DNA of 64,000 nt from Chitinophaga sp. Ak27 (GCF_012726295.1 NZ_JABAOB010000007.1:248001-312000); one strand, 5' to 3'; numbered from the stretch's first letter, positions 41,926 through 51,465 are shown. The notes: generated by a model from the letters alone, not told the origin. Numbers and translations are program-made.

Positions 41926-43287
41926 ATGAAAAGAATGTTGTCCAGCCTTTTTTTGACCAGCCTTTGCTATTTTGCAGGCGCCCAATGCGACCATGCCAAA
42001 GGCACGTTTGTAGTCACCGACAAGCAAATTTACACACCCGGGGAAACGCTTTATTTTACAGGTTACCTGCTCAATTTTCAGCCTGGAGATACCGCAACCT
42101 ATCATACCCTTTACCTGGCTTTGGCCGATGGGCAGCAGCGCCTGCCGGTGATCTGCTCGCCGTATTGGATGGAGCTGGGTATTTCAGCGGGAAGTATCGA
42201 AATTCCTAAGGATCTTCCTTCAGGAGATTACTCACTCCATGCGTTTACCAATAACCTGTTGCAGGATTCCTGTGAACAGGATTTTTATCAGTGGATCTCC
42301 ATTAGAAAGTACGGCCAGGAGCCTGTTGTTGCCAGTTCCTTCACCAGTGCCTCCATAGATACCGCTGTTCGCTGGATCAGACGGGAACCTGCGCCAACGG
42401 CCCGGGTCACGCTCAGTACAGATTCCAGTGTTTATCATCGCAGGAGTCAGGTGAGCTGCAAACTCCGGGTGACTGATAGCACAGGGACTAGGATCAAAGG
42501 ATATTATACGGTATCCTGCGCCCTGGACCGGCGCCGGCAGACGGAAGGTTTTTGGAATATGCGCAGGTATTATTACGTAGACCGCTATCAGAATTTAATG
42601 GATTCCAGTGTTCATTTTACCGTATCCCCGTGTTTACTCAATCCTCTGGTGGGCTATATCACTAAGAACAATAAGATCGTGAATAAACGGATTCCTCTGA
42701 AACTCCTCACTAGTAACGGAGTGTTTCAATTTAAAACCGATTCCATCGGTGTCTTTAATCTTCCTTCCACGAAGCTACTGGCTTCGTCGGCCTCTAAAGG
42801 CTTATTGAGTGTGTCCAAAGGCAGTAATTCAGAATTTTTTACCATCCACTTTTTAGACATTGCTGCCCGCGTCTGTCGCACCTTAGCGCAAAGGCCCTTG
42901 CCTTACTTAGCCGATCAGCAGGCCGATAGCGCGGTGTTTTCCCCACAGGAAATGGAATACTGGTCCAGGCATGCGGATCAGCCGGGGGACTCCAGTCCGC
43001 TGAAATCTGCACCGTCCTTTACCGGCACAGAATCCGGCCATATCAAAAGGGTCAACCTGATTGCTCCGGCCAAAGCTTTTCCCATGTCTGACAATGCCAC
43101 AGACAGTCTCCGGGAAATAAACCTGAATACCACCCTGTATTGGAATTACTTCATGCCTGATACCGAGTCCGAAGATACATCCTTCAGCTTTATTACCGGC
43201 GACATTCCCGGAACATATACCTGTACCATCCAAGGTTATAGCGATCAGGGTTTGGTCTGTACCAGTATACATTTTACGGTTCTTTAA
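41926..43287 (+). CDS. Secreted MG2-like (alpha-2-macroglobulin-type beta-sandwich) protein
   Basis: 453 aa with a signal peptide (MKRMLSSLFLTSLCYFAGAQ). The first domain (about 25-130) has the MG2-like pattern FVVTDKQIYTPGETLYFTGY and KDLPSGDYSLHAFTNN, seen in alpha-2-macroglobulin-like and related Bacteroidota surface proteins. The rest is beta-rich (STDSSVYHRRSQVSCKLRVT) with six or more cysteines. There is no thioester or peptidase motif. It converges with an outer-membrane barrel gene of the kind that often accompanies it, so it may help that barrel as a periplasmic or surface partner. Confidence 0.65.
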   Translation: MKRMLSSLFLTSLCYFAGAQCDHAKGTFVVTDKQIYTPGETLYFTGYLLNFQPGDTATYHTLYLALADGQQRLPVICSPYWMELGISAGSIEIPKDLPSGDYSLHAFTNNLLQDSCEQDFYQWISIRKYGQEPVVASSFTSASIDTAVRWIRREPAPTARVTLSTDSSVYHRRSQVSCKLRVTDSTGTRIKGYYTVSCALDRRRQTEGFWNMRRYYYVDRYQNLMDSSVHFTVSPCLLNPLVGYITKNNKIVNKRIPLKLLTSNGVFQFKTDSIGVFNLPSTKLLASSASKGLLSVSKGSNSEFFTIHFLDIAARVCRTLAQRPLPYLADQQADSAVFSPQEMEYWSRHADQPGDSSPLKSAPSFTGTESGHIKRVNLIAPAKAFPMSDNATDSLREINLNTTLYWNYFMPDTESEDTSFSFITGDIPGTYTCTIQGYSDQGLVCTSIHFTVL

Positions 43288-43334
43288 TTACTTGGGCGAT
43301 GACTTGTACAACTTGCATTTTAGACTAAAGAAAA

Positions 43335-43356
43335 GCCGGACATGGAAATGTCCGGC
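43335..43356. terminator. Hairpin between convergent genes
   Basis: GCCGGACAT (43335-43343) pairs perfectly with ATGTCCGGC (43348-43356) around a 4-nt loop. It lies between the convergent MG2-like and barrel genes. No pure T tract follows on plus; on minus a short T-containing tract follows (CTTTTCTTTAG). Confidence 0.55.
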
Positions 43357-43585
43357 AATAGTCAACCAATTTTTTAGAAATAATCTAAACCAGTAATTCG
43401 CATTTAGAAAAATGCCAAACTAGCTAGGTGAAAAATCAATCACAAATAATTCCCGTCATCTGAACAAATGCAGGAAGTTTGGTGACATAAAATTGTGCTT
43501 CTTTAAACCTGTGCCAACAGGTTGATTTTTTGTGCCTTTCCCTATCTTCCTAACGGCCCGGTTGATGGCTACCCAGGGAGGGCGG

Positions 43586-46234
43586 TCACTTTTTACCAAA
43601 GAAATAGCTGGCCGAAGCCATAAAGTATTGTTGTAACGTCGTACGCTCTGACCTTTCGGTATAGGTGGGCATTTGGATATTGTTCAGTGCCTGGTTCTGG
43701 TGCAAAAGGTCATAGACATACAGTTTTACTTGCAAAGATTTTTTAGCCAGCATGGTTTTCGATATCCAGGCATTCCACAAGGTGAAGTGCTGGCTTGCAC
43801 CGGTATTGACGGTATAGACGACTGCTGATCCTAAATTCAGTTGTAAGGGCAGATATCCGTTAATCCCTACATAACTTCTGGTGAGCAAATAATCCTGGTA
43901 ACTGTTCACTTGTAGATGATATTGAGTAGCTGAATAGCGTAGCTGTTGCATCAGCGTGATTTCCAGCGCATTTTTCAGCATCCAGGAAATAGACAGATGA
44001 TGATCCGAGACAATGGTCACTGTAGGGCTTAAAGTTTGATTGAGATAAGTCTGCGTATGCCGGACGGATGAAAAAGTATTATAATCCACACTTAGCCCAA
44101 TCGAGCTAACCCTTTTGGAAATGGTAATGATCGGCGTGAGGGTATAATTGCCATTCACGTTGACTGGCCTGGAAACCTGTCGGCCTGTAGAATCGGTGGT
44201 GATCGCAGTAGACATCCCGTTTTTTTCTATTCCGCCCAACATATTGACACTAAAGCTGAATCCTTTCATCGTCAGGGTTTGCAATTCAATCGAGAACTGG
44301 TGGTCTACCACAGGTTTTAAGTCCGGGTTTCCGAGTTGCATATACAGCGGGTTTTGGCTGGAGATCACGGGCAACAGAAACTTAGACCTGTCCATCATCG
44401 ACGGCAATACCGTATAGCGCAGGATGATGGACGCCGTAGGTCTCCAGTTGTACATCACGCTCGCAGTTGGCGCCAGAAAATTCACCTGCTGATCGTATCG
44501 TCTGTCCTGACCTAAATTAACGCTCCGGGAAAGACTGGAATGAAAGCCTAAGCCCAGCATGCCCTTGAGCTTTCCCTTCTGGACAAACAGACCTGCATTA
44601 AGTCCATGTGTCTGCATGAGGCTTTTGAACCGGTAACTGAGTGAATCGTTGGGTTTGTCGTATGCTGACCGGCTGTATTCAAAGTCCATCGCTTGTTGAT
44701 TGTTTAAAGTGTTATTGGCTGAAAAGCTATAGCCGATATTCATATCAATACCTTTGGCAATGGTTTTACTGAAGCTCGCGCTCAGGTTGATGTTGTCGGT
44801 GGTCATGCTATTGTCTACCAGTTGATTCATGGAATCCCTGCTGCCGGAAGATTTCACTGTATTTAAGCTGTAATTTTTCTGATCTTCCTGGATGCTGCTT
44901 TGTCCGATGTTCCAGTTCAGCACCAGCCTGGCATCGGCCTTTTTTAAGCCATGAACATATAGTCCTGAAAAGCTCATATTCCGGTTACGGATGGTGTTTT
45001 CATTTTCCAACCGACCGGAATTGATGGTGTCTTTTGCCAGGGTATTGGTGAGAAATGAGCTGCCGGAAACCGTTTTATTATTCATCACTTCGCCGTTGAA
45101 TCCTACATTGAGCAGATCGTTTTCATTCGGGTGCAGGTCTGCACTGACAGATACGTGGTCTACCAGGATTTGTGAAAGCCTGGTGACCAAGGACTGGTAT
45201 TGATAACTGCTGTCTGCAAGTATATTGGTCCGCAGCGAACTGGTGGACATTTCCATGGATCCGTTTTGATGGTATAACCTCCCATTGAGCTTCACCTTCG
45301 GGTTCACATCAATGGAAAGGTTGGCATTTACATTTTTCATATCCATTAATCCAGCCATGGCTTCAGCCATATAAGTCTGCTCATCGGTACTGGAAGGGCC
45401 AGTGGAAGCGTTGACATTATTGCCGCCAGCGGACAGTATCAATTGTTTGTGTGCTCTCAGCAGGTTAAGCTGACCAGCCAGGTTATAGCTATCCTTATTA
45501 CCCCATCCGCCGGAAATCGTACCATTAATTCCTTTTTTTAAGGCTTTAGGTACCGTGATGTTGATGATCTTTTCCCCGCTGCCCACAGGCGCCTGACTTC
45601 CGGGATCAGGTTTATTGGCAATCTGTATATATTCCGCCATCCCTGCCAGCAACTGCTGAGTGATCTTCTGCTGTGGCCCGCTTCCGGCAGCGATTTCAGC
45701 ATATGGGCGTCCGTCAATATAAATGTCTTTGATCTGTTTCCCCTGGTAAAAAATGTTCCCCTGCGGATCAATATAGATCCCTGGAATTTTAGTCAGCAGA
45801 TTTTGCAGGCTTGCATTTTCTGCGGTTTTAAAATCCGCCGCTGCATATTCCAGGGTATCGTGCTTGATCTTCACCAGATTCTTATCGCTCTTAATGTCAA
45901 TACGGGAAAGACTGATACTAGACGGCTCCAGGTATAGGCGGGAAAGGGGGACTTTCCTTTCTCCAGGCTTTACTTCCACCTGATAATAGAAAGTTTTATA
46001 ACCCACAAAGCTGATCATTAGCCGGTAAATCCCGGCAGGCGGCAACGGCAAAGTGAATTGCCCATTTTCCCCCGAAAAGGCCTTGTAGCCAGTAGGCTGC
46101 TGCGCTTTGAGCAACGTCACCGACGCTGCTTGCATAGGCTTGTCAGAGGATTTGCTGTACACTGTTCCCACCAGCTGGGCACAGCAAAGGGCAGGCGCTA
46201 ACAAAGCGCATAATACGCTGAATAAAAATCTCAT
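43586..46234 (-). CDS. Outer-membrane beta-barrel protein with carboxypeptidase-like N-terminal domain (second)
   Basis: 882 aa with a signal peptide (MRFLFSVLCALLAPALCCAQ). A carboxypeptidase-like beta-sandwich (LVGTVYSKSSDKPMQAASVT) is followed by a plug-like region (LQNLLTKIPGIYIDPQGNIF, IYIDGRPYAEIA) and a large barrel. It has the same domain order and similar length as the barrel at 20019-22685, though the sequences have diverged. No SusD, TonB or AraC gene is adjacent. It converges on the MG2-like gene and shares with the other barrel locus the long upstream repeat, which here precedes its neighbour. Confidence 0.82.
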   Translation of the reverse strand: MRFLFSVLCALLAPALCCAQLVGTVYSKSSDKPMQAASVTLLKAQQPTGYKAFSGENGQFTLPLPPAGIYRLMISFVGYKTFYYQVEVKPGERKVPLSRLYLEPSSISLSRIDIKSDKNLVKIKHDTLEYAAADFKTAENASLQNLLTKIPGIYIDPQGNIFYQGKQIKDIYIDGRPYAEIAAGSGPQQKITQQLLAGMAEYIQIANKPDPGSQAPVGSGEKIINITVPKALKKGINGTISGGWGNKDSYNLAGQLNLLRAHKQLILSAGGNNVNASTGPSSTDEQTYMAEAMAGLMDMKNVNANLSIDVNPKVKLNGRLYHQNGSMEMSTSSLRTNILADSSYQYQSLVTRLSQILVDHVSVSADLHPNENDLLNVGFNGEVMNNKTVSGSSFLTNTLAKDTINSGRLENENTIRNRNMSFSGLYVHGLKKADARLVLNWNIGQSSIQEDQKNYSLNTVKSSGSRDSMNQLVDNSMTTDNINLSASFSKTIAKGIDMNIGYSFSANNTLNNQQAMDFEYSRSAYDKPNDSLSYRFKSLMQTHGLNAGLFVQKGKLKGMLGLGFHSSLSRSVNLGQDRRYDQQVNFLAPTASVMYNWRPTASIILRYTVLPSMMDRSKFLLPVISSQNPLYMQLGNPDLKPVVDHQFSIELQTLTMKGFSFSVNMLGGIEKNGMSTAITTDSTGRQVSRPVNVNGNYTLTPIITISKRVSSIGLSVDYNTFSSVRHTQTYLNQTLSPTVTIVSDHHLSISWMLKNALEITLMQQLRYSATQYHLQVNSYQDYLLTRSYVGINGYLPLQLNLGSAVVYTVNTGASQHFTLWNAWISKTMLAKKSLQVKLYVYDLLHQNQALNNIQMPTYTERSERTTLQQYFMASASYFFGKK

Positions 46235-46584
46235 AAAAGAAACAAGTGGTTACCTTAATAAATCATCAAAACGGGTGATCCGCACCGGCATCAATGGTCG
46301 GTGGCAGGTAGGTATAATAACAGAAGATATAAGACTACGGCAAATCTCAGACGAATCTACAGTCAGAAACCATCGTATTTGTATGGGTACATACCATTGT
46401 AAACACCCTAATAACCGTTTTCGGAATCGCGCGGGGTATCGAAAAATAAAATAAATGCGTTTTTTTATTCCATGAATCCAAATAAATTGCCGGCTGAAAA
46501 ATATTTTTTTTGACCACTTGCGAAACAAAAATGCCGGGTAAAATCCCGTTGGTAACCACGATTTCTTAGCGTTTATCGCCGTTA
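46235..46584. other. Intergenic region, nothing supported
   Basis: About 350 bp upstream of the second barrel gene. Short frames on both strands have no family features. It probably carries the promoter of the barrel gene. Confidence 0.3.
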
Positions 46585-46848
46585 TTATCGTTGCTGATCC
46601 TGATGTTGACCACTGGCCCGTTCAAATGTAAACAGGAATGGATCACCTTTTGGATCAATACCAGCCGTACTGTCCAATGGATATTGTGCGGTCTTGAAGG
46701 TGCCTTTAAAACCTTGCTTTCTTAGGGTTTTATGCCGCGCCGTTATACAGTGATCTTTCTGGTCAGCACATCTTAATTCCTGGTGATCTTTTAATTTTTT
46801 TTCGCAGACCTTTTTTGCTTGCGTGTTGCCTTGTTGGGTAAGCGGGAT
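46585..46848 (-). pseudogene. Open frame of 87 codons without a start codon, possible remnant
   Basis: The minus frame is open from 46848 (after a TGA at 46849-46851) to a TAA TAA pair at 46582-46587. It contains no ATG, GTG or TTG at a useful place. The translation looks protein-like: QAKKVCEKKLKDHQELRCAD, then HKTLRKQGFKGTFKTAQYPL and GDPFLFTFERASGQ. It could be the C-terminal part of a decayed gene, or the 3' part of a frameshifted one. Family unknown. Confidence 0.3.
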
Positions 46849-47025
46849 TCATAAGACCGTCAAGGCATGTATTTGATAAACCACGGCGCCCCACCGAGAA
46901 TAGGGGATATAGGTTCATGAACCTGTATGGGAGTGCTTTCCCTCTCTGGCGGCAGTTTCCACTGCTGCAATTTGTAGACCAGCGTTATACCATCATATTT
47001 TTAAACTCGAAAATTCCAGAACGGC

Positions 47026-47304
47026 ATGAAACATTTATTCATCCACCTTAACGATGAGCAAGGTTTATCGGTAAGACTAAAAATCAAAAAGGGAAATTTA
47101 CCTCATCATTTTGAAATCATCCTGAATAAGCAGGTTACTGAATATATCATGAACCAGGAGAAAATACTCGAACATTCGGATGGTCCCGCCTTATCCGCAG
47201 TTATGGAGGAGAAAGTCAAGAAATGTATTTACCAATATTATCCCAAAGGCCATTCGGCGCACAAAGAAGGATCGTCCTATTTTAGGGACTATGCGGATTA
47301 TTAA
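47026..47304 (+). CDS. Small hypothetical protein
   Basis: 92 aa from ATG 47026 (MKHLFIHLNDEQGLSVRLKI). Beta-rich start, then a charged helical part, ending in aromatic residues (SSYFRDYADY). No signal peptide or known domain. Isolated between non-coding stretches, so reality is uncertain. Confidence 0.4.
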   Translation: MKHLFIHLNDEQGLSVRLKIKKGNLPHHFEIILNKQVTEYIMNQEKILEHSDGPALSAVMEEKVKKCIYQYYPKGHSAHKEGSSYFRDYADY

Positions 47305-47344
47305 TCTTCATACGGCGAGGGTTCCCATTTCTGATTTCCTTGTT

Positions 47345-47806
47345 TTAATTATGGCCCTTGAGCCACTGCTTCAACCAAAAGCTATCCTGCGGGTCAGGGC
47401 CTTTCCTTAAATCTGACTTGACGATCAATAGGGGGTAAAGCGAACCTCTTCTTACAATTTTAAGCCCGGTAAATGGACTAGGCTGGTGATCGCCATCCGC
47501 TCGTTGCAGTGGGTGGTCGATCAACTGGCTACCGGCCTGTCCAAAAGCGAACCAGGCAGATATTTGCCAGTGCGAAAATAAACCCGCCGCCGCGATCGGA
47601 GAAAGGCCCACACAGATGGGTGGTCCGGGAAACCTACCGGTGGCAAACTGATGGTTTTGCAGGTGATACCTGATGCGTGCATCCAGCAACACCAAATGTT
47701 GAGCCAGCTCCGGGGCCATTTCTCCTGGATCAGGAAGGGCTAAAACATCGGCTGGGCTATCGCTCAGCAGGGCTATAAACTTGCGGGTAACCAGTTGAAA
47801 GATCAT
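47345..47806 (-). CDS. Hypothetical protein
   Basis: 153 aa from ATG 47806. A helical N-terminal part (PELAQHLVLLDARIRYHLQN) is followed by a Gly/Pro-rich middle and a C-terminal stretch with SDLRKGPDPQDSFWLKQWLK. No signal, no membrane helix, no domain I can name. It converges with the 47026 gene. The protein-like composition supports it, but only weakly. Confidence 0.4.
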   Translation of the reverse strand: MIFQLVTRKFIALLSDSPADVLALPDPGEMAPELAQHLVLLDARIRYHLQNHQFATGRFPGPPICVGLSPIAAAGLFSHWQISAWFAFGQAGSQLIDHPLQRADGDHQPSPFTGLKIVRRGSLYPLLIVKSDLRKGPDPQDSFWLKQWLKGHN

Positions 47807-48533
47807 GAACTTTCGGATTGGTCGTAAAATATAACCAATTTAGCCGAAGTGGTAGACGAGCCAACAATATATTTTTCAAGATAACTTTCCCAGGAATTAG
47901 CGGATTTGGACAAGCTTTATTATGTATAAATACCAGTACAATTCCTTGTTTGCTCATCACACAATAATTACTCCGTCCCCAATAAGGAAACATGGCCTGA
48001 ATGAAAAAGTAGTTGGGTACTGAAAAATAAGGGAAGAAATTGTAGCTGAAGATGAATGAAAAGAGGCAATCAATTTTTCAATCGATCACCTCTAATTACG
48101 CTCTCTGTACAATACTAAGAACTACATTTCATAATTGCAAATTTAATTGAGCAGCAGCAATTTGTTTCTTCTGCAATGCTGAGCCTTTACCTTCTATAAG
48201 CTATACCATATACCCCGAACAACTTCGGCGTTAAAGGTAGAAAATTGTTACCCGAAACCCTGAAGGAAGCCATGGCCATTGCGTGCGCTCTAAGGTATTA
48301 GCGGTTGGTTAGCCATAACTGTATTATGCTTCACCTTTATTGGAGAGTGAGAAAGTTCAATCCTGAATTTTTTCAGAAAGTTCGGTAAAGGGGTTCGGGG
48401 CGCCCAAAAAATTCCGCAATGAACACTGGCCCCGCCCGCAAGGGCCCTCCTTAATTTGCGTTGCTTTTTGGGCTTGCTCCCCCTTTACCGGAGCGACTTC
48501 CATAATTCATTCTTCAACTTAAAATTAGAAATT
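47807..48533. other. Intergenic region before the mobilisation module
   Basis: 727 bp with no supported gene. A GC-rich hairpin (GGCCCC at 48428-48433 with GGGCC at 48442-48446) lies in the leader of the RadC-like gene. Base composition shifts to AT-rich from 47820 to 48200. The left boundary of the mob module probably lies here. Confidence 0.35.
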
Positions 48534-49004
48534 ATGGAAAGTAAAATGACCTTAACTGATGGTTACCAGGTAAACGAAATCTCCGTTTCATATAAGCCCG
48601 CTTTCAAGATAGCTGATCGTCCTCTAATCAATGATAGCAATAGCTGCGCAAAGTTGTTAAGAGCTTCCTGGGACCCCGGAAAACTGCAATTTATCGAAGA
48701 GTTTAAGGTCGCGTTCTTCACTCGTGGAAACCGTCTAATTGGAATCTTCCAGGTTTCCAGCGGAGGCACATGCGAAATTATCGTTGATTTGAAAGTCTTA
48801 TTTGCCACAGCGCTGAAGGTCAATGCTGCAAAAATGATCATTACCCACAATCACCCCTCCGGCAGCTTAAATCCCAGTCAGCCGGATCTTCGTCTGACTC
48901 AAAAAATTAAAGAAGCGGGTTTACTGTTGGGTATAGCCCTCTTAGACCATATCATTTTAACTGCTGATTCTTACTATTCTTTCGCTGACCAGGGGCTGAT
49001 CTAG
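48534..49004 (+). CDS. RadC-like JAB domain protein
   Basis: 156 aa from ATG 48534; the frame extends upstream to 48456 but only this start is preceded by a leader typical of ICE genes. It holds the JAB/MPN metal-binding motif HNHPSGSLNPSQPD together with the family's FFTRGNRLIGIFQVSSGG strand. RadC-like proteins are frequent on Bacteroidota ICEs; the fold is a possible metallo-deubiquitinase-like hydrolase, but the cellular role is unknown. It lacks the N-terminal helix-hairpin-helix of full RadC. Followed by a hairpin terminator. Confidence 0.88.
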   Translation: MESKMTLTDGYQVNEISVSYKPAFKIADRPLINDSNSCAKLLRASWDPGKLQFIEEFKVAFFTRGNRLIGIFQVSSGGTCEIIVDLKVLFATALKVNAAKMIITHNHPSGSLNPSQPDLRLTQKIKEAGLLLGIALLDHIILTADSYYSFADQGLI

Positions 49005-49061
49005 CCCCTTTTTTTTGCTCCGCCATTTATGGTTCATCTTGCCTTTTACCCTGAGCTTCCT

Positions 49062-49087
49062 GGTCCCTTCGGGACACTGTTTTTTTA
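49062..49087 (+). terminator. Terminator after the RadC-like gene
   Basis: GTCCC (49063-49067), loop TTC, GGGAC (49071-49075), followed by a run of seven T. Confidence 0.65.
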
Positions 49088-49164
49088 CCCCACCTTTTTT
49101 GTAGCCGTGGATAAAGCAGCCAAATCGAAGGTATGTGGAGCGTTCAAAACGGCGCCTCCTTAAT

Positions 49165-49187
49165 GGCATTCCGGCGACCGGAATGCC
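49165..49187. repeat. 10-bp perfect hairpin in leader
   Basis: GGCATTCCGG (49165-49174) and CCGGAATGCC (49178-49187) are separated by CGA. No T run follows, so it is more likely a leader or protein-binding structure than a terminator. Confidence 0.55.
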
Positions 49188-49325
49188 ACCCTTCGGGACT
49201 TACCAGCGCCTTATTTGCCCCCTCCCCATACACTTGATTTGTCTTTTCCCACGTGCCACAAAAAAGGCGGGGCAAAAAAAGGGAAAGACCAAAACAAAAT
49301 TTTTAAATATAAAAAATTCAACATC

Positions 49326-49844
49326 ATGAAAAAGTTAAGAATCCCACAGACCAACGAAGGACAAGAAGCCACTTTTATCAAAGGAGGTACTACATCAACC
49401 GAACAGGCCACCACTCCGGCCAGCGAAATCCTAAGCACAGATTTGACCGAAGGGCAAGAGGGCAACAACCCCGATGGCCCAAAACCCGGGGACCCGTATT
49501 ACAAGCAACATTTGCGGGAAAGTATGGGGCGCGTGTTCAACTTGGAGGAAGTGAGTAAAAAGGTAGAGGAAATGAACGGCAAAAAGCAATACCTCAACAG
49601 ACTTGCCGAGGACAAACAGGCCCTTACTCTTTTTCAGCTTCAACGGACTGATAGCGACGAGGAAGAAGAGGTAGAAGCGGATTGGAATGGTTGTTCCCTT
49701 GACATCCGGGACAAGCAAGGCAATCGCTATACCCTGACTAATAAAAGGGTGATCGCCCTTGTTGTGGCTTTCCTCTTTGACACCTTTAGCATCAAGGAAG
49801 ATGAATTAAAGAAACAAATTTTAGAACTGGCTCAAAACTTTTAA
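49326..49844 (+). CDS. ICE hypothetical protein with acidic region
   Basis: 172 aa from ATG 49326 (MKKLRIPQTNEGQEATFIKG); longer frames start in the leader. The N-terminal 60 residues are low-complexity and Thr/Glu-rich. A helical part follows (LEEVSKKVEEMNGKKQYLNR), then an acidic tract (DSDEEEEVEADW) and a small C-terminal alpha/beta unit. The gene stands alone between two hairpins. Proteins like this precede DUF932 genes on Bacteroidota ICEs; function unknown. Confidence 0.6.
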   Translation: MKKLRIPQTNEGQEATFIKGGTTSTEQATTPASEILSTDLTEGQEGNNPDGPKPGDPYYKQHLRESMGRVFNLEEVSKKVEEMNGKKQYLNRLAEDKQALTLFQLQRTDSDEEEEVEADWNGCSLDIRDKQGNRYTLTNKRVIALVVAFLFDTFSIKEDELKKQILELAQNF

Positions 49845-49862
49845 GCCGCTATGTTTCCCGGT

Positions 49863-49892
49863 GTCCCGCAGTTCTTGCGGGATACTTTTTTC
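49863..49892 (+). terminator. Rho-independent terminator
   Basis: TCCCGCA (49864-49870) pairs with TGCGGGA (49876-49882), followed by TACTTTTTTC. It lies 18 bp after the stop codon. Confidence 0.8.
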
Positions 49893-49918
49893 TTATTGAA
49901 TCACTAAACCCTTTCGTT

Positions 49919-50956
49919 ATGTCATCAAATATCAATTATAATCTCCTTACTGAAAAACACAGCTTTTTTGCCGTGAATCTTCCTGCATGGCATGGGCTTG
50001 GCCAAATCGTGGAAGACTATCCGACCAGCGCCGAAGCCATACAATTCGCGGGGCTAGACTACAGGGTAGAAAAAAGACCCAATACCCAAATCCTGCCAGT
50101 AGGGCCAAATAGAACGTCAAAAGAGAGTTTCTTTACCTACAGGACGGATTCCATGCAGGTTTTGGGTGATCATGTAGGACACAAATATAAAATCATTCAA
50201 AACGGAGAGGCCTTTGACTTCTTTGATTCCCTTATTGGTGAGCACACAGGCATTAAATATGAAACAGCTGGTGCCCTGGGTAATGGGGAGCGGATTTTCA
50301 TTACTGCTTTATTACCTGATTATATTCGTATCGGGAATAGCGATGATGTGATCAAAAAATATTTGCTGCTTTCCAATTCCCACGATGGTAGTTCTGCGCT
50401 TACACTAACACCTACTGATATTCGGGTGGTCTGTGGCAATACCTTAAATCATGCGCTAAAGGATAAAAGCAATACCCTGAAAATTAAGCATACCCTGAAT
50501 GCTGAATCCCGTTTGAAACTTGCTGATAAAGTACTCGGATTTAGCCGTAAGAGCGCCAGCTCCAAGCAGGAGTTATTTACCCACTGGTCAAAAACACGAA
50601 TCAGGGATCACGAAGTTAAAAAGCTGATCCGGCTTGCCATGACTTCAAATAAGGAAACTATTGATAAAATTCGCTTGGAACAGGAATTTATACAGTCAAC
50701 CTATATGAACAATATTGTGGATACAGTCTTTAGCTATGCCATGGGGACTGAATCTCAATTATTGGATACCACAAAAGGTACTGTATTCGGAGCCTACAAT
50801 GCTGTTACCGGCTATTTTCAAAATGTAAAGGCCTATAAATCCAGCGAGGAAAAAGCCAAGTCCATTCTTTTTGGCGGGGATGCTTATACCAAAAGCCTGG
50901 ACTGCTTTAAACTGTGCAATGATTTCGCCCGGTACGGTGCCGATGCGCTTAACTGA
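49919..50956 (+). CDS. DUF932 domain-containing protein
   Basis: 345 aa. The N-terminal region (PAWHGLGQIVEDYPTSAEAI), the central VCGNTLNHAL motif (DIRVVCGNTLNHALKDKSNT) and the C-terminal part with SILFGGDAYTKSLDCF match DUF932, a family common on plasmids, phages and ICEs and distantly related to phage/plasmid-like TIGR03299 proteins. Function is not established. It is flanked by hairpin terminators on both sides, so it has its own transcription unit. Confidence 0.9.
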   Translation: MSSNINYNLLTEKHSFFAVNLPAWHGLGQIVEDYPTSAEAIQFAGLDYRVEKRPNTQILPVGPNRTSKESFFTYRTDSMQVLGDHVGHKYKIIQNGEAFDFFDSLIGEHTGIKYETAGALGNGERIFITALLPDYIRIGNSDDVIKKYLLLSNSHDGSSALTLTPTDIRVVCGNTLNHALKDKSNTLKIKHTLNAESRLKLADKVLGFSRKSASSKQELFTHWSKTRIRDHEVKKLIRLAMTSNKETIDKIRLEQEFIQSTYMNNIVDTVFSYAMGTESQLLDTTKGTVFGAYNAVTGYFQNVKAYKSSEEKAKSILFGGDAYTKSLDCFKLCNDFARYGADALN

Positions 50957-50966
50957 TTCTATATCT

Positions 50967-50990
50967 GCAGCCCCCTAAAGGGCTGCTTTT
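50967..50990 (+). terminator. Rho-independent terminator after the DUF932 gene
   Basis: GCAGCCC (50967-50973) pairs with GGGCTGC (50980-50986), followed by TTTT. Confidence 0.75.
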
Positions 50991-51005
50991 AAACTTTCCT
51001 CTTTT

Positions 51006-51209
51006 ATGAAAATTCTTGATTTACACGGGATGACCATCGAGGTCACCAATATTGACGAGGCTATAGCACAGGCTGAAAAATTTAAGGCGTACCGATACGT
51101 GAATTACGGTAAAGGTGATTTATCCGAGGCTCTTTATTTATACTGGACGGATTTATATCAAAAGCTTGTGAACTTAAAACAGGTCCATGATGGTGAAACA
51201 AAAATCTAA
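51006..51209 (+). CDS. Small ICE hypothetical protein
   Basis: 67 aa, ATG at 51006 (MKILDLHGMTIEVTNIDEAI). Small alpha/beta protein with QAEKFKAYRYVNYGKGDLSE. It is followed after 4 bases by a membrane-protein gene, so the two are co-transcribed. This is a common small gene in the mob-side module of Bacteroidota ICEs. Function unknown. Confidence 0.6.
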   Translation: MKILDLHGMTIEVTNIDEAIAQAEKFKAYRYVNYGKGDLSEALYLYWTDLYQKLVNLKQVHDGETKI

Positions 51210-51213
51210 TATC

Positions 51214-51465
51214 ATGAGAACATTTTTAGGATTATATGACGTGCAATGGTATGCCGGCATTGCGATTTTTTTAGGGGTGGTTCTATGGGCCTTCATTGCC
51301 CGCCGGCGTTATAACCGCTTTATCGGTATTACTCAGCGAAGCCCTTTGCCTTTTTTTGGGGCGCTGGTCATTGGCGTACTGGAATGGCTCGCCATTCTGT
51401 TGTCCCGGATGCTGATTTTATTTGGCCTGTTCTTTCTGCTCCTGGTCTGGTATAATCACCATTAG
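51214..51465 (+). CDS. Small membrane protein
   Basis: 83 aa from ATG 51214; the frame continues upstream but overlaps the 51006 gene. Two or three transmembrane segments (YAGIAIFLGVVLWAFIA, FFGALVIGVLEWLAILL, MLILFGLFFLLLVWY), separated by a basic loop. No family recognised. Ends before a large GC-rich hairpin. Confidence 0.5.
   Translation: MRTFLGLYDVQWYAGIAIFLGVVLWAFIARRRYNRFIGITQRSPLPFFGALVIGVLEWLAILLSRMLILFGLFFLLLVWYNHH

Larger units (their letters stand above)
49005..49325. other. Leader region with two strong hairpins
   Basis: 321 bp between the RadC-like gene and the next ICE gene. It contains a terminator at 49062-49087 and a 10-bp perfect hairpin at 49165-49187. Frames here are not supported. 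The second hairpin lies about 140 bp before the next start and may act in the mRNA leader. Confidence 0.4.

Noticed and set aside
49119..49329. Frames upstream of the 49326 gene as extra coding sequence
   Set aside because: They run through a terminator and a perfect hairpin; the ATG at 49326 gives the sensible N-terminus.
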